Assembly (NCBI GenBank): GCA_947177685.1
Contig: CAMWVE010000005.1
Span: forward strand, 1 to 64,000
Reading direction: 5' to 3'
DNA: 64,000 bases
Source: an uncultured Porphyromonadaceae bacterium
Lineage (GTDB): Bacteria > Bacteroidota > Bacteroidia > Bacteroidales > Muribaculaceae
Shown: piece after piece, positions 42,117 to 50,701 of the stretch
Numbering within the stretch: position 1 is the stretch's first letter
Layout: every line of letters begins with the position of its first letter
Program-made: the position numbers and the translations under genes
Notes under the pieces: generated by a model
What the model was told of the DNA's origin: nothing
The model's database searches: none
The model's input: the letters and a program-made list of their open reading frames with translations, nothing else

Positions 42117-43499
42117 ATGAAACAGATGACCCTCAAAGACTCTTTTACCCTGACGGGAAAAGGTCTGCACACCGGACTAAATATCACAGCAACTTTCTGC
42201 CCGGCTCCCGATAATCACGGCTACAAGTTCCAGCGTATCGACTTGGAAGGTGAACCGCTGATTGACGCTCTGGCTGAAAATGTTGTTGAAACCACCCGTG
42301 GCACCGTGGTTGCTAACGGCGATGCCCGTGTCAGCACCATCGAACATGCCATGGCAGCCCTCTATGCTTCAGGCATCGACAACTGCCTGATAAAGGTGGA
42401 TGCACCCGAGCTCCCCATTCTCGATGGCAGCGCGCTCCCTTATGTGGAGAAAATTGCCGAGACCGGAATTGTGGAACAGAAATATGATAAAGACTACTAC
42501 ATTGTCAAAAATCGCATTGAGGTGACCGATGAAGAGTCAGGTGCTTCGATAGTGCTGTTGCCCGATTCAGATTTCTCCGTTGATGTGATGGTGGAATTTG
42601 ACTCCCCTGTTCTGAGCAACCAGTTTGCATCGCTCAAAAATGTGGCGGAATTCAATCAGGAAATATCCTCAGCCCGGACATTTGTTTTCGTCCGTGAAGT
42701 TGAACCTCTCCTCAAGCATAACCTCATCAAAGGGGGTGATCTTGACAACGCCATTGTCATCTATGACTCACCGATGCCGCAGGCTGAACTTGACCGTCTC
42801 GCTGACCTTATGGGAGTTGAACACAAACACACTGAGCAGTTAGGTTATCTGAATAACCGTCCGCTGGCATTCCCTAACGAACCCGCGCGCCACAAACTGC
42901 TCGACATAATCGGTGACCTTGCTCTGATAGGACGTCCCCTCAAAGGAAAAGTTATTGCCACCAAACCCGGTCACACACTCAACACAGCCCTCTCAAAGAA
43001 AATCCGTCAGGAATTGCGCAAGAACCCCGTACAGGCTCCTTACTATAACCCCTCTGACACCCCTGTGATGGATATCAACCAGATTCGTTCAAGCCTGCCA
43101 CACCGCTATCCCTTCCTGCTTGTTGACAAAGTGATTGAACGAGGTGAACATCACATTGTAGCCATCAAGAACATCACCGCAAACGAGCCCTTCTTTCAGG
43201 GTCACTTCCCTGAAGAACCTGTTCTCCCCGGTGTGCTCCAGATAGAAGCAATGGCACAGACCGGCGGACTTCTGGTGCTTTCGCAGGTTGAGGATCCCGA
43301 ACGTTACTCAACTTATTTCATGAAGATTGACAACGTGAAGTTCCGTCAGAAAGTAGTTCCCGGCGATACCCTGAAATTCCATGTTTCATTCCTTACCCCC
43401 ATGCGTCGTGGATGCGCCATAATGCGAGGAATTGCTTTTGTGGGCGAAAAAGTGGTAAGCGAATGTGATTTTATGGCACAAATAATCAAAAACAAGTAA
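42117..43499 (+). CDS. lpxC: Bifunctional LpxC deacetylase/FabZ dehydratase
   Basis: Residues 1-305 are LpxC, the zinc deacetylase that commits lipid A synthesis: TLKDSFTLTGKGLHTG, VSTIEHAMAALYASG, DAPELPILDGSALPY, and the later Zn/His block EPARHKLLDIIGDLAL. Residues 315-460 are FabZ, the 3-hydroxyacyl-ACP dehydratase: LPHRYPFLLVDKV and NEPFFQGHFPEEPVLPGV. This fusion is typical of Bacteroidetes and links fatty acid supply to lipid A. It lies between lpxD and lpxA. Confidence 0.97.
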   Translation: MKQMTLKDSFTLTGKGLHTGLNITATFCPAPDNHGYKFQRIDLEGEPLIDALAENVVETTRGTVVANGDARVSTIEHAMAALYASGIDNCLIKVDAPELPILDGSALPYVEKIAETGIVEQKYDKDYYIVKNRIEVTDEESGASIVLLPDSDFSVDVMVEFDSPVLSNQFASLKNVAEFNQEISSARTFVFVREVEPLLKHNLIKGGDLDNAIVIYDSPMPQAELDRLADLMGVEHKHTEQLGYLNNRPLAFPNEPARHKLLDIIGDLALIGRPLKGKVIATKPGHTLNTALSKKIRQELRKNPVQAPYYNPSDTPVMDINQIRSSLPHRYPFLLVDKVIERGEHHIVAIKNITANEPFFQGHFPEEPVLPGVLQIEAMAQTGGLLVLSQVEDPERYSTYFMKIDNVKFRQKVVPGDTLKFHVSFLTPMRRGCAIMRGIAFVGEKVVSECDFMAQIIKNK

Positions 43500-43502
43500 A
43501 CG

Positions 43503-44285
43503 ATGAAACAACCTTTAGCATATATTCATCCGGCTGCGAAGATTCATTCAAGCGTAATCATAGATCCGTTCGTAACAATTGACCAGAACGTCGAAATCGG
43601 CGAAGGAACTTGGATTGGCAGCAACGTAACAATCATGGAAGGTGCGCGCATAGGCAAAAACTGCCGTATTTTCCCCGGCGCGGTAATCTCAGCCATTCCG
43701 CAGGACCTGAAATTCAAGGGTGAGGAAACTTATGCAATAATCGGTGACAACACCACCTTGCGCGAGTGTGTAACGGTTAACCGTGGCACAGTAGCACGTG
43801 GCAAAACCGTTGTGGGCAATAACTGCCTTATCATGGCGTATTCCCATGTTGCTCACGACTGTATAGTCGGCAACAACGTCATCATTTCAAACGCTACTCA
43901 GTTAGCCGGTGAAGTTGTTGTAGATGACTGGGCAGTGATTGGCGGTGGCACAATGATACATCAGTTCTGTCACATAGGATCACATGTGATGATTCAAGGT
44001 GGCGCCCTCATCGGCAAGGATGTGCCTCCCTATGTCAAGGCAGGTCGCGAACCGCTTGTTTACTGCGGTGTTAACTCCGTTGGTCTACGCCGTCGTAACT
44101 TCACCAATGAGCAGATTAATGATATACAGAGCGTTTACCGTTATCTGTATCTTTCACAATACAATGTATCAGATGCCGTCGAGCAGATTGAAGCGGAACT
44201 TCCGGCAACCAAAGAGCGTGATGAAATCCTCATGTTCATCCGCAATGCCCGCCGAGGCATCATCCGTGGCTACACAAGCAAATAA
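43503..44285 (+). CDS. lpxA: UDP-N-acetylglucosamine O-acyltransferase
   Basis: First acylation step of lipid A. The 260 residues form a left-handed beta helix (IHPAAKIHSSVIIDPFVTI and repeats), with the catalytic His region MAYSHVAHDCIVGNN and the helical C-terminal domain (NEQINDIQSVYRYLY). Only three bases separate it from lpxC/fabZ, and a terminator closes the operon. Confidence 0.96.
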   Translation: MKQPLAYIHPAAKIHSSVIIDPFVTIDQNVEIGEGTWIGSNVTIMEGARIGKNCRIFPGAVISAIPQDLKFKGEETYAIIGDNTTLRECVTVNRGTVARGKTVVGNNCLIMAYSHVAHDCIVGNNVIISNATQLAGEVVVDDWAVIGGGTMIHQFCHIGSHVMIQGGALIGKDVPPYVKAGREPLVYCGVNSVGLRRRNFTNEQINDIQSVYRYLYLSQYNVSDAVEQIEAELPATKERDEILMFIRNARRGIIRGYTSK

Positions 44286-44305
44286 CCGACATAATTATAA
44301 AGTCA

Positions 44306-44348
44306 ACAGGGTGCAGTTCTTTCGATGAGGACGCACCCTGTTTTTTTT
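44306..44348 (+). terminator. Terminator after the lipid A operon
   Basis: CAGGGTGC (44307-44314) pairs with GCACCCTG (44333-44340), followed by eight T residues. The rest of 44349-44545 holds a TACCTTTG -7 box (44479-44486) and no gene. Confidence 0.85.
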
Positions 44349-44545
44349 GACCGAAGGTGTTCTGTCACAGTGCCAACAGGATACATTTATGCTCTGATAA
44401 ACTCTTAAATTCGAAACTGTTATATCATAAATTCCCTTATAAGCAAGGTGATTGTAACGGAAATTAAACAAAAATCATTACCTTTGCAATGTCATGGAAG
44501 GAGTCGCCGGAAATTTCTGCAGCCCTCGAACTGACATTTGACATA

Positions 44546-44869
44546 ATGAGTTGGATAATTCTGATTTTGGCAGGATGCATGGAAGTTGGCTTTACATTCT
44601 GTCTCGGTAAAACTAAGACGGCAACAGGACATGAGCTTATCCTTTGGTGGGTGGGTTTTCTGGTGGCACTGGTTGCCAGTATGGTTCTAATGGCTAAAGC
44701 GGCTGAAAAACTTCCTATCGGGACGGTCTATCCCGTATGGACCGGAATCGGTGCCGTTGGCGCGGTTATCGTGGGTATTCTGTTCTTTCACGAACCTGCC
44801 ACATTCTGGCGTATTTTCTTTATAACAACACTGATATTGTCAATAATTGGATTAAAGGTAATGGCATGA
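44546..44869 (+). CDS. SMR-family exporter, Gdx/SugE-like
   Basis: A 107-residue four-helix small multidrug resistance protein. The essential Glu is in AGCMEVGFTF (residue 12 or near), and the PIGTVYPVWTGIGAVGA segment resembles the guanidinium-export (Gdx/SugE) subgroup more than EmrE. No guanidine riboswitch was recognised in the short leader. The start was set at ATG 44546 because the family begins there; an in-frame ATG at 44489 sits three bases after the -7 box. The stop overlaps the next gene, so they are coupled. Substrate is unproven. Confidence 0.8.
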   Translation: MSWIILILAGCMEVGFTFCLGKTKTATGHELILWWVGFLVALVASMVLMAKAAEKLPIGTVYPVWTGIGAVGAVIVGILFFHEPATFWRIFFITTLILSIIGLKVMA

Positions 44870-45354
44870 TGGAGAGAAAAATGAGGCGCTTCAGGCAGGA
44901 ACTGCCGTTGGCTGAATCAAAAGAAATATTGTCTGCAGGCAGAGAATGTGTACTCGCCGTCGCCGGTGATGACAATTATCCTTATGCCTTGCCGGTGAAT
45001 TATGTTTATGACGGCGATCACATCTACATTCATTCAGCAATTTCAGGACATAAGATTGATGCAATCTGTCGAAATCCAAAAGTTTCGCTTTGTGTAATAG
45101 ACAAAGGGGATGTTGTTCCGGAGGAATTTACCACCTATTTCCGTAGTGTGATTGCGTTCGGACGTGCCCGATTGATTGAAGATGAGGGAGAAAAGATTGA
45201 GGCGCTGAAGAAATTGTCGGATAAATACTGCCCCGGTATTGACCCGACGTATGAGATTGACAGATTCATCAAGGTGGTTGCAATAATCGAAATCACAATT
45301 GATAAAATCAGCGGTAAGGAAGCGAAGGAACTGATGATGCAACGCGGCTCTTAG
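44866..45354 (+). CDS. Pyridoxamine 5'-phosphate oxidase-like/Nim-type flavoprotein
   Basis: A 162-residue split-barrel FMN protein like NimA-type nitroimidazole reductases. The conserved core is YPYALPVNYVYDGDHIYIHSA with GHKIDAICRNPKVSLCV following. The start ATG at 44866 overlaps the exporter's stop by four bases. It ends convergent with comF, overlapping by four bases. Known Nim proteins reduce nitro-drugs, but most chromosomal relatives have other or unknown roles, so no drug phenotype is claimed. Confidence 0.8.
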   Translation: MMERKMRRFRQELPLAESKEILSAGRECVLAVAGDDNYPYALPVNYVYDGDHIYIHSAISGHKIDAICRNPKVSLCVIDKGDVVPEEFTTYFRSVIAFGRARLIEDEGEKIEALKKLSDKYCPGIDPTYEIDRFIKVVAIIEITIDKISGKEAKELMMQRGS

Positions 45355-46073
45355 TTGAGGTGCGTGGCAGCGGCAGTGAGTACACTGACTGTAATGTCAG
45401 GCACAGCTTTGGTGAGTGCTTCGGAGCAGTGGAGCAGGGTAGAGCCGGTGGTTATCACGTCGTCAATGAGCAGAACATGTTTGCCACTGAGTTTGACCGG
45501 CTTACGGACAGAGTAGATTCCTTTGGTGTTTTCCCAACGCATTTTGGCTGAACGGTGGGTCTGAGTGCCGCGTTTAGGCGCTGCCTTAAGGTTATGAGCA
45601 ACAGGTATGCCGGTTACTTTGCTGATGCCACGGGCTATTTCCTCGCTTTGGTTGTAACCCCTACGCATTTGTTTCCACCAGTGCATGGGCACGGGTAGGA
45701 GCAGGTCTATGCCACTGAAGAATTGATGCGACTGCGCTTCATTAGCCATGATGACACCTAATTTCCTCCCTATGTCAGGACGACTGTGATATTTCATGGT
45801 GAGGATTATGGCTGCATATTCATCAGCTCTGTGATAGGCGAACAGGGCTGCGGCACGGTCGATGTGTGAGTTTGTGCTGAGTAATCGGTGATGAATGTCA
45901 TTGAACGGTTTGTCATACAGGTTAAGCCGTGGCATAGCCTGATAGCAGTGGGTGCAGAGCAGCTGTTCGCCGGGCACAAGGGTGCGTCCGCAGACTTCGC
46001 ACAGCTCGGGATAAATGACTCTGAGCAGGGGGTCAAGCCAGTCGTGAAAGAATCTTTTCACAGGCTGCTCCAT
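45351..46073 (-). CDS. ComF-family phosphoribosyltransferase-like protein
   Basis: A 240-residue protein with an N-terminal zinc-ribbon (CEVCGRTLVPGEQLLCTHC) and a C-terminal PRTase domain with the PRPP motif VLLIDDVITTGSTL. ComF takes part in DNA uptake in naturally competent species and in related DNA metabolism elsewhere. It overlaps recX by 16 bases. This is the last gene of a six-gene minus-strand operon. Confidence 0.88.
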   Translation of the reverse strand: MEQPVKRFFHDWLDPLLRVIYPELCEVCGRTLVPGEQLLCTHCYQAMPRLNLYDKPFNDIHHRLLSTNSHIDRAAALFAYHRADEYAAIILTMKYHSRPDIGRKLGVIMANEAQSHQFFSGIDLLLPVPMHWWKQMRRGYNQSEEIARGISKVTGIPVAHNLKAAPKRGTQTHRSAKMRWENTKGIYSVRKPVKLSGKHVLLIDDVITTGSTLLHCSEALTKAVPDITVSVLTAAATHLN

Positions 46074-46549
46074 AAGTCGGAATCTTTGATTATTGAGGCT
46101 ATAAGCGAGCTTTCGTAGCCTCGTGACAGCATGGCGCGATAGAGCTTGTTGCGTCCTTCGTAAGAATTCCCTTCTTTGATTGTCCGCGCCCTGCTTCGCA
46201 TAATGGCACGGAGAATATTGTTGTATTCTTCATCATCGATAGAGTCAAGAGCTTCCGTTATTGTGTTGCGGTCAATCCGCTTTTGGGCAAGACCTAAGGC
46301 TATTTTGCGTCTGCCCCATTTGCCGAATCTGTATTTATCACGGACGTATGCCACCGCAAACCGTTTGTCCGACAGGAATTTTCGGCGTGTCAGACTCTCC
46401 AAAATGCTTTTACTGTCAGAGGCAGAAATTCCCCATCGGGTGAGCTTTACCAATAGTTCATGGCTACACTGCTCCGATGCGGCACAGAGGGTTTCAAGCC
46501 TGACAAGCGCCTGTTGCGGCGTGACGGTTTTCTGACGTAACGGAGCCAT
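46058..46549 (-). CDS. recX: Regulatory protein RecX
   Basis: A 163-residue helical repeat protein that modulates RecA filaments. The conserved repeats include LLVKLTRWGIS, LTRRKFLSDKRFAVAYVRDK and GKWGRRKIALGLAQKRI. I chose ATG 46549, giving the family N-terminus; a longer frame overlaps prmC. It starts five bases after prmC. Confidence 0.88.
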   Translation of the reverse strand: MAPLRQKTVTPQQALVRLETLCAASEQCSHELLVKLTRWGISASDSKSILESLTRRKFLSDKRFAVAYVRDKYRFGKWGRRKIALGLAQKRIDRNTITEALDSIDDEEYNNILRAIMRSRARTIKEGNSYEGRNKLYRAMLSRGYESSLIASIIKDSDLWSSL

Positions 46550-46554
46550 GTGTG

Positions 46555-47409
46555 TCAACGTGATGCAATCATGAAACGATAGTGTTGTTGCATGTCGCGT
46601 TCGAGTGTGACATCCGTCCAACCGCTTGTTGCCATGAATTTTTTCAAGTCATCGGCAAACAGCGGATTAATCTCAAAATATAGCTTGCCTCCGGGTTTGA
46701 GAGCTGCTGCGGCATAATCGGCTACGGCTTTGTAGAAGAGCAGCGGATTGTCGTCAGGCACGAAAAGGGCGCTGTGGGGCTCATAGTCGAGAACGTTAGT
46801 CTCCATGGATGAGGCTTCCGACCGGGCAATGTAGGGCGGATTGCTGACAATGATGTCATATTCAGGAGTTTGCGGAGGAGTCAGCGCGAGAATATCGCCA
46901 CGGATGAAGTCAACTTTGGCTTTAAGTTTCTGCGAGTTTTCACGCGCTACGGCAAGTGCGCCGTCAGAGATGTCGACACCGGTCACAGATGAGAAAGGGA
47001 GGTTGCGCGCAAGTGCTATGGCTATGCAGCCTGAGCCTGTGCCGAGGTCAAGCACTTTCAGATCACTTTTGCCGCTCCACTCCTTTACGATGATGTCGAC
47101 AAGCAGGGCAGTCTCCTGCCGCGGAATCAGGGTGTCACGGTTTACCTTGAATGACATGCCATAAAAATGAGCCGATCCAAAAATATATTGGACAGGCTCA
47201 CCTGAAAGTATCCGGTCAGCAGCCTCGTCGGCTTTGCTGACAATGAAGGGTGTTAGTTCCTGATCGGATTTGATCAGTAAATCAGTAGTGTTCCACCCTT
47301 TGAGGTTTTCAAAAATTATGCTTATCATTTCACGGACTTCCGAGCCGGGAAATTTCTCGCCGAGCCGTGAACGCAGACGTGCTGTCAGTTCGCTTACAGT
47401 CATGGTCAT
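46555..47409 (-). CDS. prmC: Peptide chain release factor N5-glutamine methyltransferase
   Basis: Methylates the GGQ glutamine of release factors. The 284 residues include the SAM motif VLDLGTGSGCIAIALA and the catalytic IIVSNPPYIARSE. Two ATGs (47409, 47403) are possible starts. It is 12 bases from the FKBP gene upstream. Confidence 0.94.
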   Translation of the reverse strand: MTMTVSELTARLRSRLGEKFPGSEVREMISIIFENLKGWNTTDLLIKSDQELTPFIVSKADEAADRILSGEPVQYIFGSAHFYGMSFKVNRDTLIPRQETALLVDIIVKEWSGKSDLKVLDLGTGSGCIAIALARNLPFSSVTGVDISDGALAVARENSQKLKAKVDFIRGDILALTPPQTPEYDIIVSNPPYIARSEASSMETNVLDYEPHSALFVPDDNPLLFYKAVADYAAAALKPGGKLYFEINPLFADDLKKFMATSGWTDVTLERDMQQHYRFMIASR

Positions 47410-47421
47410 TGATAAGCGTTA

Positions 47422-47970
47422 TCAGCGAATCTGATATGCGGGTATGTTAACCAGTTTGATGTGGAACTTGAGTGCGCTGTAAGGCTTGATTGCAGCGCTA
47501 CCCGAAGCACCGTAAGCCACCTGATAGGGGAGGAGAACCTCTACCGAGTCACCGACGTGCATGTTCTGCAGCGCAATCTGCCAGCCTTCAATCACATTGG
47601 TCAGTTTTGTGGTGTACAGCGAGTCAACGCTCAGATAGGACGAGTCGAAAGGTACATCATCGAAGAACATTCCTTTGTACTTCACTGCCACTGTGCTTGA
47701 CATGAGGGGCACAAGATTGCCTTGGGTCTGCGCTTTGTCGTTGAAGGTGTGCATGAGGATGTAGACGCCGGGATTCCATGCGGGTACGATACGCTGATAA
47801 TATGCATTACCGGATCCGTCGGCACGGGCAGCCTGAGCCTCCATCCATTTTTCGTTGGCAACTCGCCAGTCCTCATAATCTTCCCAGTTGTCGTTGCTGT
47901 TAGAGCATGACGAACTCAGATAGCCTATGACCAGCGGGAGCAGAAAAATTAAATATACTAATTTTCTCAT
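47422..47970 (-). CDS. FKBP-type peptidyl-prolyl isomerase lipoprotein
   Basis: A 182-residue lipoprotein with a lipobox-like YLSSSCSN near residue 22. The FKBP-like domain is C-terminal (about 85-182): VAVKYKGMFFDD, VIEGWQIALQNMHVGDSVEV and LLPYQVAYGASGSAAIKPYS are the usual blocks. The N-terminal linker (30-80) is charged. It should help fold periplasmic or outer-membrane proteins. Position between lemA and prmC is operonic. Confidence 0.85.
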   Translation of the reverse strand: MRKLVYLIFLLPLVIGYLSSSCSNSNDNWEDYEDWRVANEKWMEAQAARADGSGNAYYQRIVPAWNPGVYILMHTFNDKAQTQGNLVPLMSSTVAVKYKGMFFDDVPFDSSYLSVDSLYTTKLTNVIEGWQIALQNMHVGDSVEVLLPYQVAYGASGSAAIKPYSALKFHIKLVNIPAYQIR

Positions 47971-47995
47971 TTTCTTTAATTATTGTTTAATCGGC

Positions 47996-48613
47996 TCAGA
48001 ATTCCACTTTTGGAGCAACTTCGGCACCTGCTTCAGCCTTGAACTGTGCGCGTGTGCTGAAACCGAACATGCCGGCGAAAATGGCTCCGGGGAACCGGCG
48101 CACCTTTATGTTGTAGTCATTGACAAGCTGATTGTAGGTGGTGCGTTCAGCTGCTATGCGGTTCTCAGTACCTTCAAGCTGTGTCATCAGGTCGAGGAAC
48201 GTTTTGTCAGCTTTCAGTTCGGGATAAGCTTCATGAACGGCATTTACATAGATGCCGAGTGCTGACTGCAACTTCTGCTGTGCCTGTTGGAATTTGCCGA
48301 GCGCAGCTTCGTCGACAGGAGCTGTTTCGCCGCTTACTGACTGAGCGTCCTGATAGGCAGCCTGTAATCCGGAACGGGCTTCAGCCAGACCTACATAAGT
48401 GGTCTGTTCATGCTGTGCATAACCTTTGACCGATGCCACCAGATTAGGAATCAGGTCGAGTCGACGCTGATACTGGTTCTCTACATTAGCCCAGCCGGTG
48501 TTCACCTTTTCATCCATGGTGACGATGCTGTTGTACTGGCTGAAACCAACTACAGCGAAGATTATCAGGACTATAACTACTGAGAGTAGTCCCAACGACA
48601 GACTTTTTTTCAT
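47996..48613 (-). CDS. LemA family protein
   Basis: A 205-residue protein with one N-terminal helix (about 5-26) and a coiled helical domain. The family blocks NQYQRRLDLIPNLVASVKGYA and NDYNIKVRRFPGAIFA are present (each shortened). LemA proteins are of uncertain role. It is 14 bases downstream of glyS. Confidence 0.9.
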   Translation of the reverse strand: MKKSLSLGLLSVVIVLIIFAVVGFSQYNSIVTMDEKVNTGWANVENQYQRRLDLIPNLVASVKGYAQHEQTTYVGLAEARSGLQAAYQDAQSVSGETAPVDEAALGKFQQAQQKLQSALGIYVNAVHEAYPELKADKTFLDLMTQLEGTENRIAAERTTYNQLVNDYNIKVRRFPGAIFAGMFGFSTRAQFKAEAGAEVAPKVEF

Positions 48614-48627
48614 TTTTGAAGCGGTTG

Positions 48628-50172
48628 TTAAGAGAGTTTACGGAGAAGAGAATTGAGCGATACGCGGTCGTGGATGAATTTGTGAAGGTCAGCGATTGCC
48701 ACACGTTCCTGCTCCATGCTGTCGCGGTGACGCAAGGTCACGGTGTTGTCCTCCAGTGTCTGATGGTCAACGGTAATGCAATAGGGTGTGCCGATGGCAT
48801 CCTGACGGCGGTAGCGCTTGCCGATGGAGTCTTTTTCATCGTAGTGAGTTGCGAAATCAAACTTTAGGTCGTTAACAATTTCGCGAGCCTTTTCAGGCAG
48901 ACCATCCTTGCGGACCAGTGGCATAACGGCGCATTTCACGGGTGCGAGAGCTGCCGGCAGGTGAAGAACCACACGGCTTTCGCCTCCTTCGAGCTGCTGT
49001 TCCTCGTAGCTTGAGCAAAGCACCGAGAGGAACATGCGGTCAACGCCGATTGATGTCTCAATGACGTAGGGAACATAACTCTCGTTCAGCTCGGGGTCGA
49101 AATACTGTATTTTTTTGCCTGAGAATTTCTCGTGTTGCGAGAGGTCGAAGTTTGTGCGTGAGTGAATACCTTCCACTTCCTTGAATCCGAAAGGCATTTC
49201 AAACTCAATGTCAGTTGCGGCATTAGCATAGTGCGCCAGTTTTTCGTGGTCGTGGTAGCGATATTTCTGATCGCCCAGACCGAGCGCCTTATGCCAGCGC
49301 AGACGTGTCTGTTTCCAGAAATCGAACCATTTCAGTTCCTCGCCGGGACGCACGAAGAACTGCATTTCCATCTGCTCGAACTCACGCATGCGGAAAATGA
49401 ACTGTCGTGCCACAATTTCGTTGCGGAAAGCCTTGCCGATCTGTGCAATACCGAAGGGGATACGCATACGACCGGTTTTCTGCACGTTCAGATAGTTGAC
49501 GAATATGCCCTGTGCTGTTTCCGGACGGAGATAAACGGTCATGGCACCGTCAGCCGTCGAACCCATTTCGGTCTTGAACATGAGGTTGAATTGGCGTACG
49601 TCAGTCCAGTTGCGGGTACCGCTGATGGGGCACACGATTTCCTCGTCGATGATAATCTGTTTCAGCTCATCCAGATCATTATTGTTCATCGCATCAGAAT
49701 AGCGCTGATGCAGGGCGTCGCGGTGGTTTTTGTGCTCGAGGACGCGGGGATTGGTCTGGCAGAACATCTCCTCGTCGAACGATTCGCCGAAGCGTTTGCG
49801 AGCCTTAGCCACTTCCTTGTTGATTTTATCCTCGATTTTGGCAATAGCTTCCTCGATGAGAACATCGGCACGATAGCGTTTCTTTGAGTCGCGGTTATCG
49901 ATCAGGGGGTCATTGAAAGCATCGACATGACCTGACGCTTTCCAGATTGTGGGGTGCATGAAAATAGCAGAGTCAATGCCGACAATATTTTCATGAAGCA
50001 GGGTCATTGCATCCCACCAGTAACGTTTGATATTGTTTTTAAGCTCCACACCGTTCTGACCGTAGTCATAGACAGCTGCGAGTCCGTCATAAATCTCACT
50101 TGATTGAAAGACAAAACCGTATTCCTTGGCGTGTGAAACGATTTTCTTAAATACATCTTCTTGTTGAGCCAT
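48628..50172 (-). CDS. glyS: Glycyl-tRNA synthetase, single-chain class II
   Basis: Charges tRNA-Gly with glycine. The 514 residues match the alpha2-type (GlyRS of eukaryotes and many bacteria). Visible blocks are YDYGQNGVELKNNIKRYWW, the motif 2 arm FIFRMREFEQMEMQFFV, and motif 3 in IETSIGVDRMF, then the anticodon-binding domain. It heads a six-gene operon; a tRNA-Gly is also in this window. No T-box was seen. Confidence 0.96.
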   Translation of the reverse strand: MAQQEDVFKKIVSHAKEYGFVFQSSEIYDGLAAVYDYGQNGVELKNNIKRYWWDAMTLLHENIVGIDSAIFMHPTIWKASGHVDAFNDPLIDNRDSKKRYRADVLIEEAIAKIEDKINKEVAKARKRFGESFDEEMFCQTNPRVLEHKNHRDALHQRYSDAMNNNDLDELKQIIIDEEIVCPISGTRNWTDVRQFNLMFKTEMGSTADGAMTVYLRPETAQGIFVNYLNVQKTGRMRIPFGIAQIGKAFRNEIVARQFIFRMREFEQMEMQFFVRPGEELKWFDFWKQTRLRWHKALGLGDQKYRYHDHEKLAHYANAATDIEFEMPFGFKEVEGIHSRTNFDLSQHEKFSGKKIQYFDPELNESYVPYVIETSIGVDRMFLSVLCSSYEEQQLEGGESRVVLHLPAALAPVKCAVMPLVRKDGLPEKAREIVNDLKFDFATHYDEKDSIGKRYRRQDAIGTPYCITVDHQTLEDNTVTLRHRDSMEQERVAIADLHKFIHDRVSLNSLLRKLS

Positions 50173-50222
50173 TGTAATAATTTTTATGGTGTTCGTTTTC
50201 GGCTTTAGCCGGAAATATCATG

Positions 50223-50253
50223 CAAATTTAGCAATTTTATTATAAGTGACAAA
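50223..50253 (-). promoter_or_regulatory. Promoter of the glyS operon
   Basis: On the minus strand, TTTG (50253-50250), 19 bases, then TAAATTTG (50230-50223). The leader has a small CCGGCT/AGCCGA stem near 50200-50213. Confidence 0.65.
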
Positions 50254-50302
50254 ATCAGGATACGCCTGCGCGATAAATAACTGTTAAAAAACTGAAAACC
50301 GA

Positions 50303-50351
50303 GTCTTAGACGCCGTTCCCCAGTCTTAACAAATTTGGGAACGGGTTCTTA
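50303..50351. repeat. Dispersed copy of the inverted-repeat arm
   Basis: Read on the minus strand, this stretch matches the 2168-2205 arm, including TTAAGA, CCCGTTC and TTTGTTAAG-CTGGGG. Within it CCGTTCCC (50313-50320) and GGGAACGG (50337-50344) pair into an 8-bp hairpin. It sits between the divergent glyS and 66-aa genes; otherwise 50173-50441 holds only the glyS promoter. Confidence 0.6.
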
Positions 50352-50441
50352 AAACCACTAAAGTTTTTTATGTTCTGACACAACCATTTCCTCCGATGGT
50401 TTGTTATAAAGAAAACATCAAACAATTAATCACTTACAATT

Positions 50442-50642
50442 ATGAGCAATAAACATTACCTCGAAGATAGAGTTGAAGAAGAACGAATCAATGAACGCAA
50501 GCGCCGTTCACGCGTGAACAAGACCAGTGTCTGGGTAGCCATAGGCGCAGTTGTCCTTATCATACTGCTCATCGTTTGGCTGACAATGGCTGATTTCTTC
50601 GGTGATACTGACGTTGCAGCAATGATTACTCCAATGCTCTGA
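50442..50642 (+). CDS. Small single-helix membrane protein
   Basis: A 66-residue protein: a charged N-terminus (EDRVEEERINERKRRSR), one hydrophobic helix (about 31-49; VWVAIGAVVLIILLIVWLT region), and a short C-terminal tail. The positive-inside rule puts the N-terminus in the cytoplasm. No family is known to me. A terminator follows. The ATG has an AT-rich leader and no strong Shine-Dalgarno. Confidence 0.6.
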   Translation: MSNKHYLEDRVEEERINERKRRSRVNKTSVWVAIGAVVLIILLIVWLTMADFFGDTDVAAMITPML

Positions 50643-50667
50643 TTCAGCTTCTATTGAAACGAATTTT

Positions 50668-50701
50668 GCCGGCATCATTCCTTGGTGTCGGTATTTTTTT
50701 T
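50668..50701 (+). terminator. Terminator after the 66-aa gene
   Basis: CCGGCATC (50669-50676) pairs with GGTGTCGG (50684-50691), allowing two G-U pairs, followed by eight T residues that overlap the end of tatC. Confidence 0.65.

Noticed and set aside
44487..44545. Guanidine riboswitch before the Gdx-like exporter
   Set aside because: The leader is only about 50 bases and shows no ACGR-loop hairpins or other known guanidine aptamer marks.
44489..44545. Upstream ATG (44489) as start of the SMR exporter
   Set aside because: It would add 19 residues not found in SMR proteins and begins three bases after the -7 box; ATG 44546 fits the family.
50173..50222. T-box leader before glyS
   Set aside because: The leader is about 50 bases with one small stem and no T-box sequence or specifier structure.
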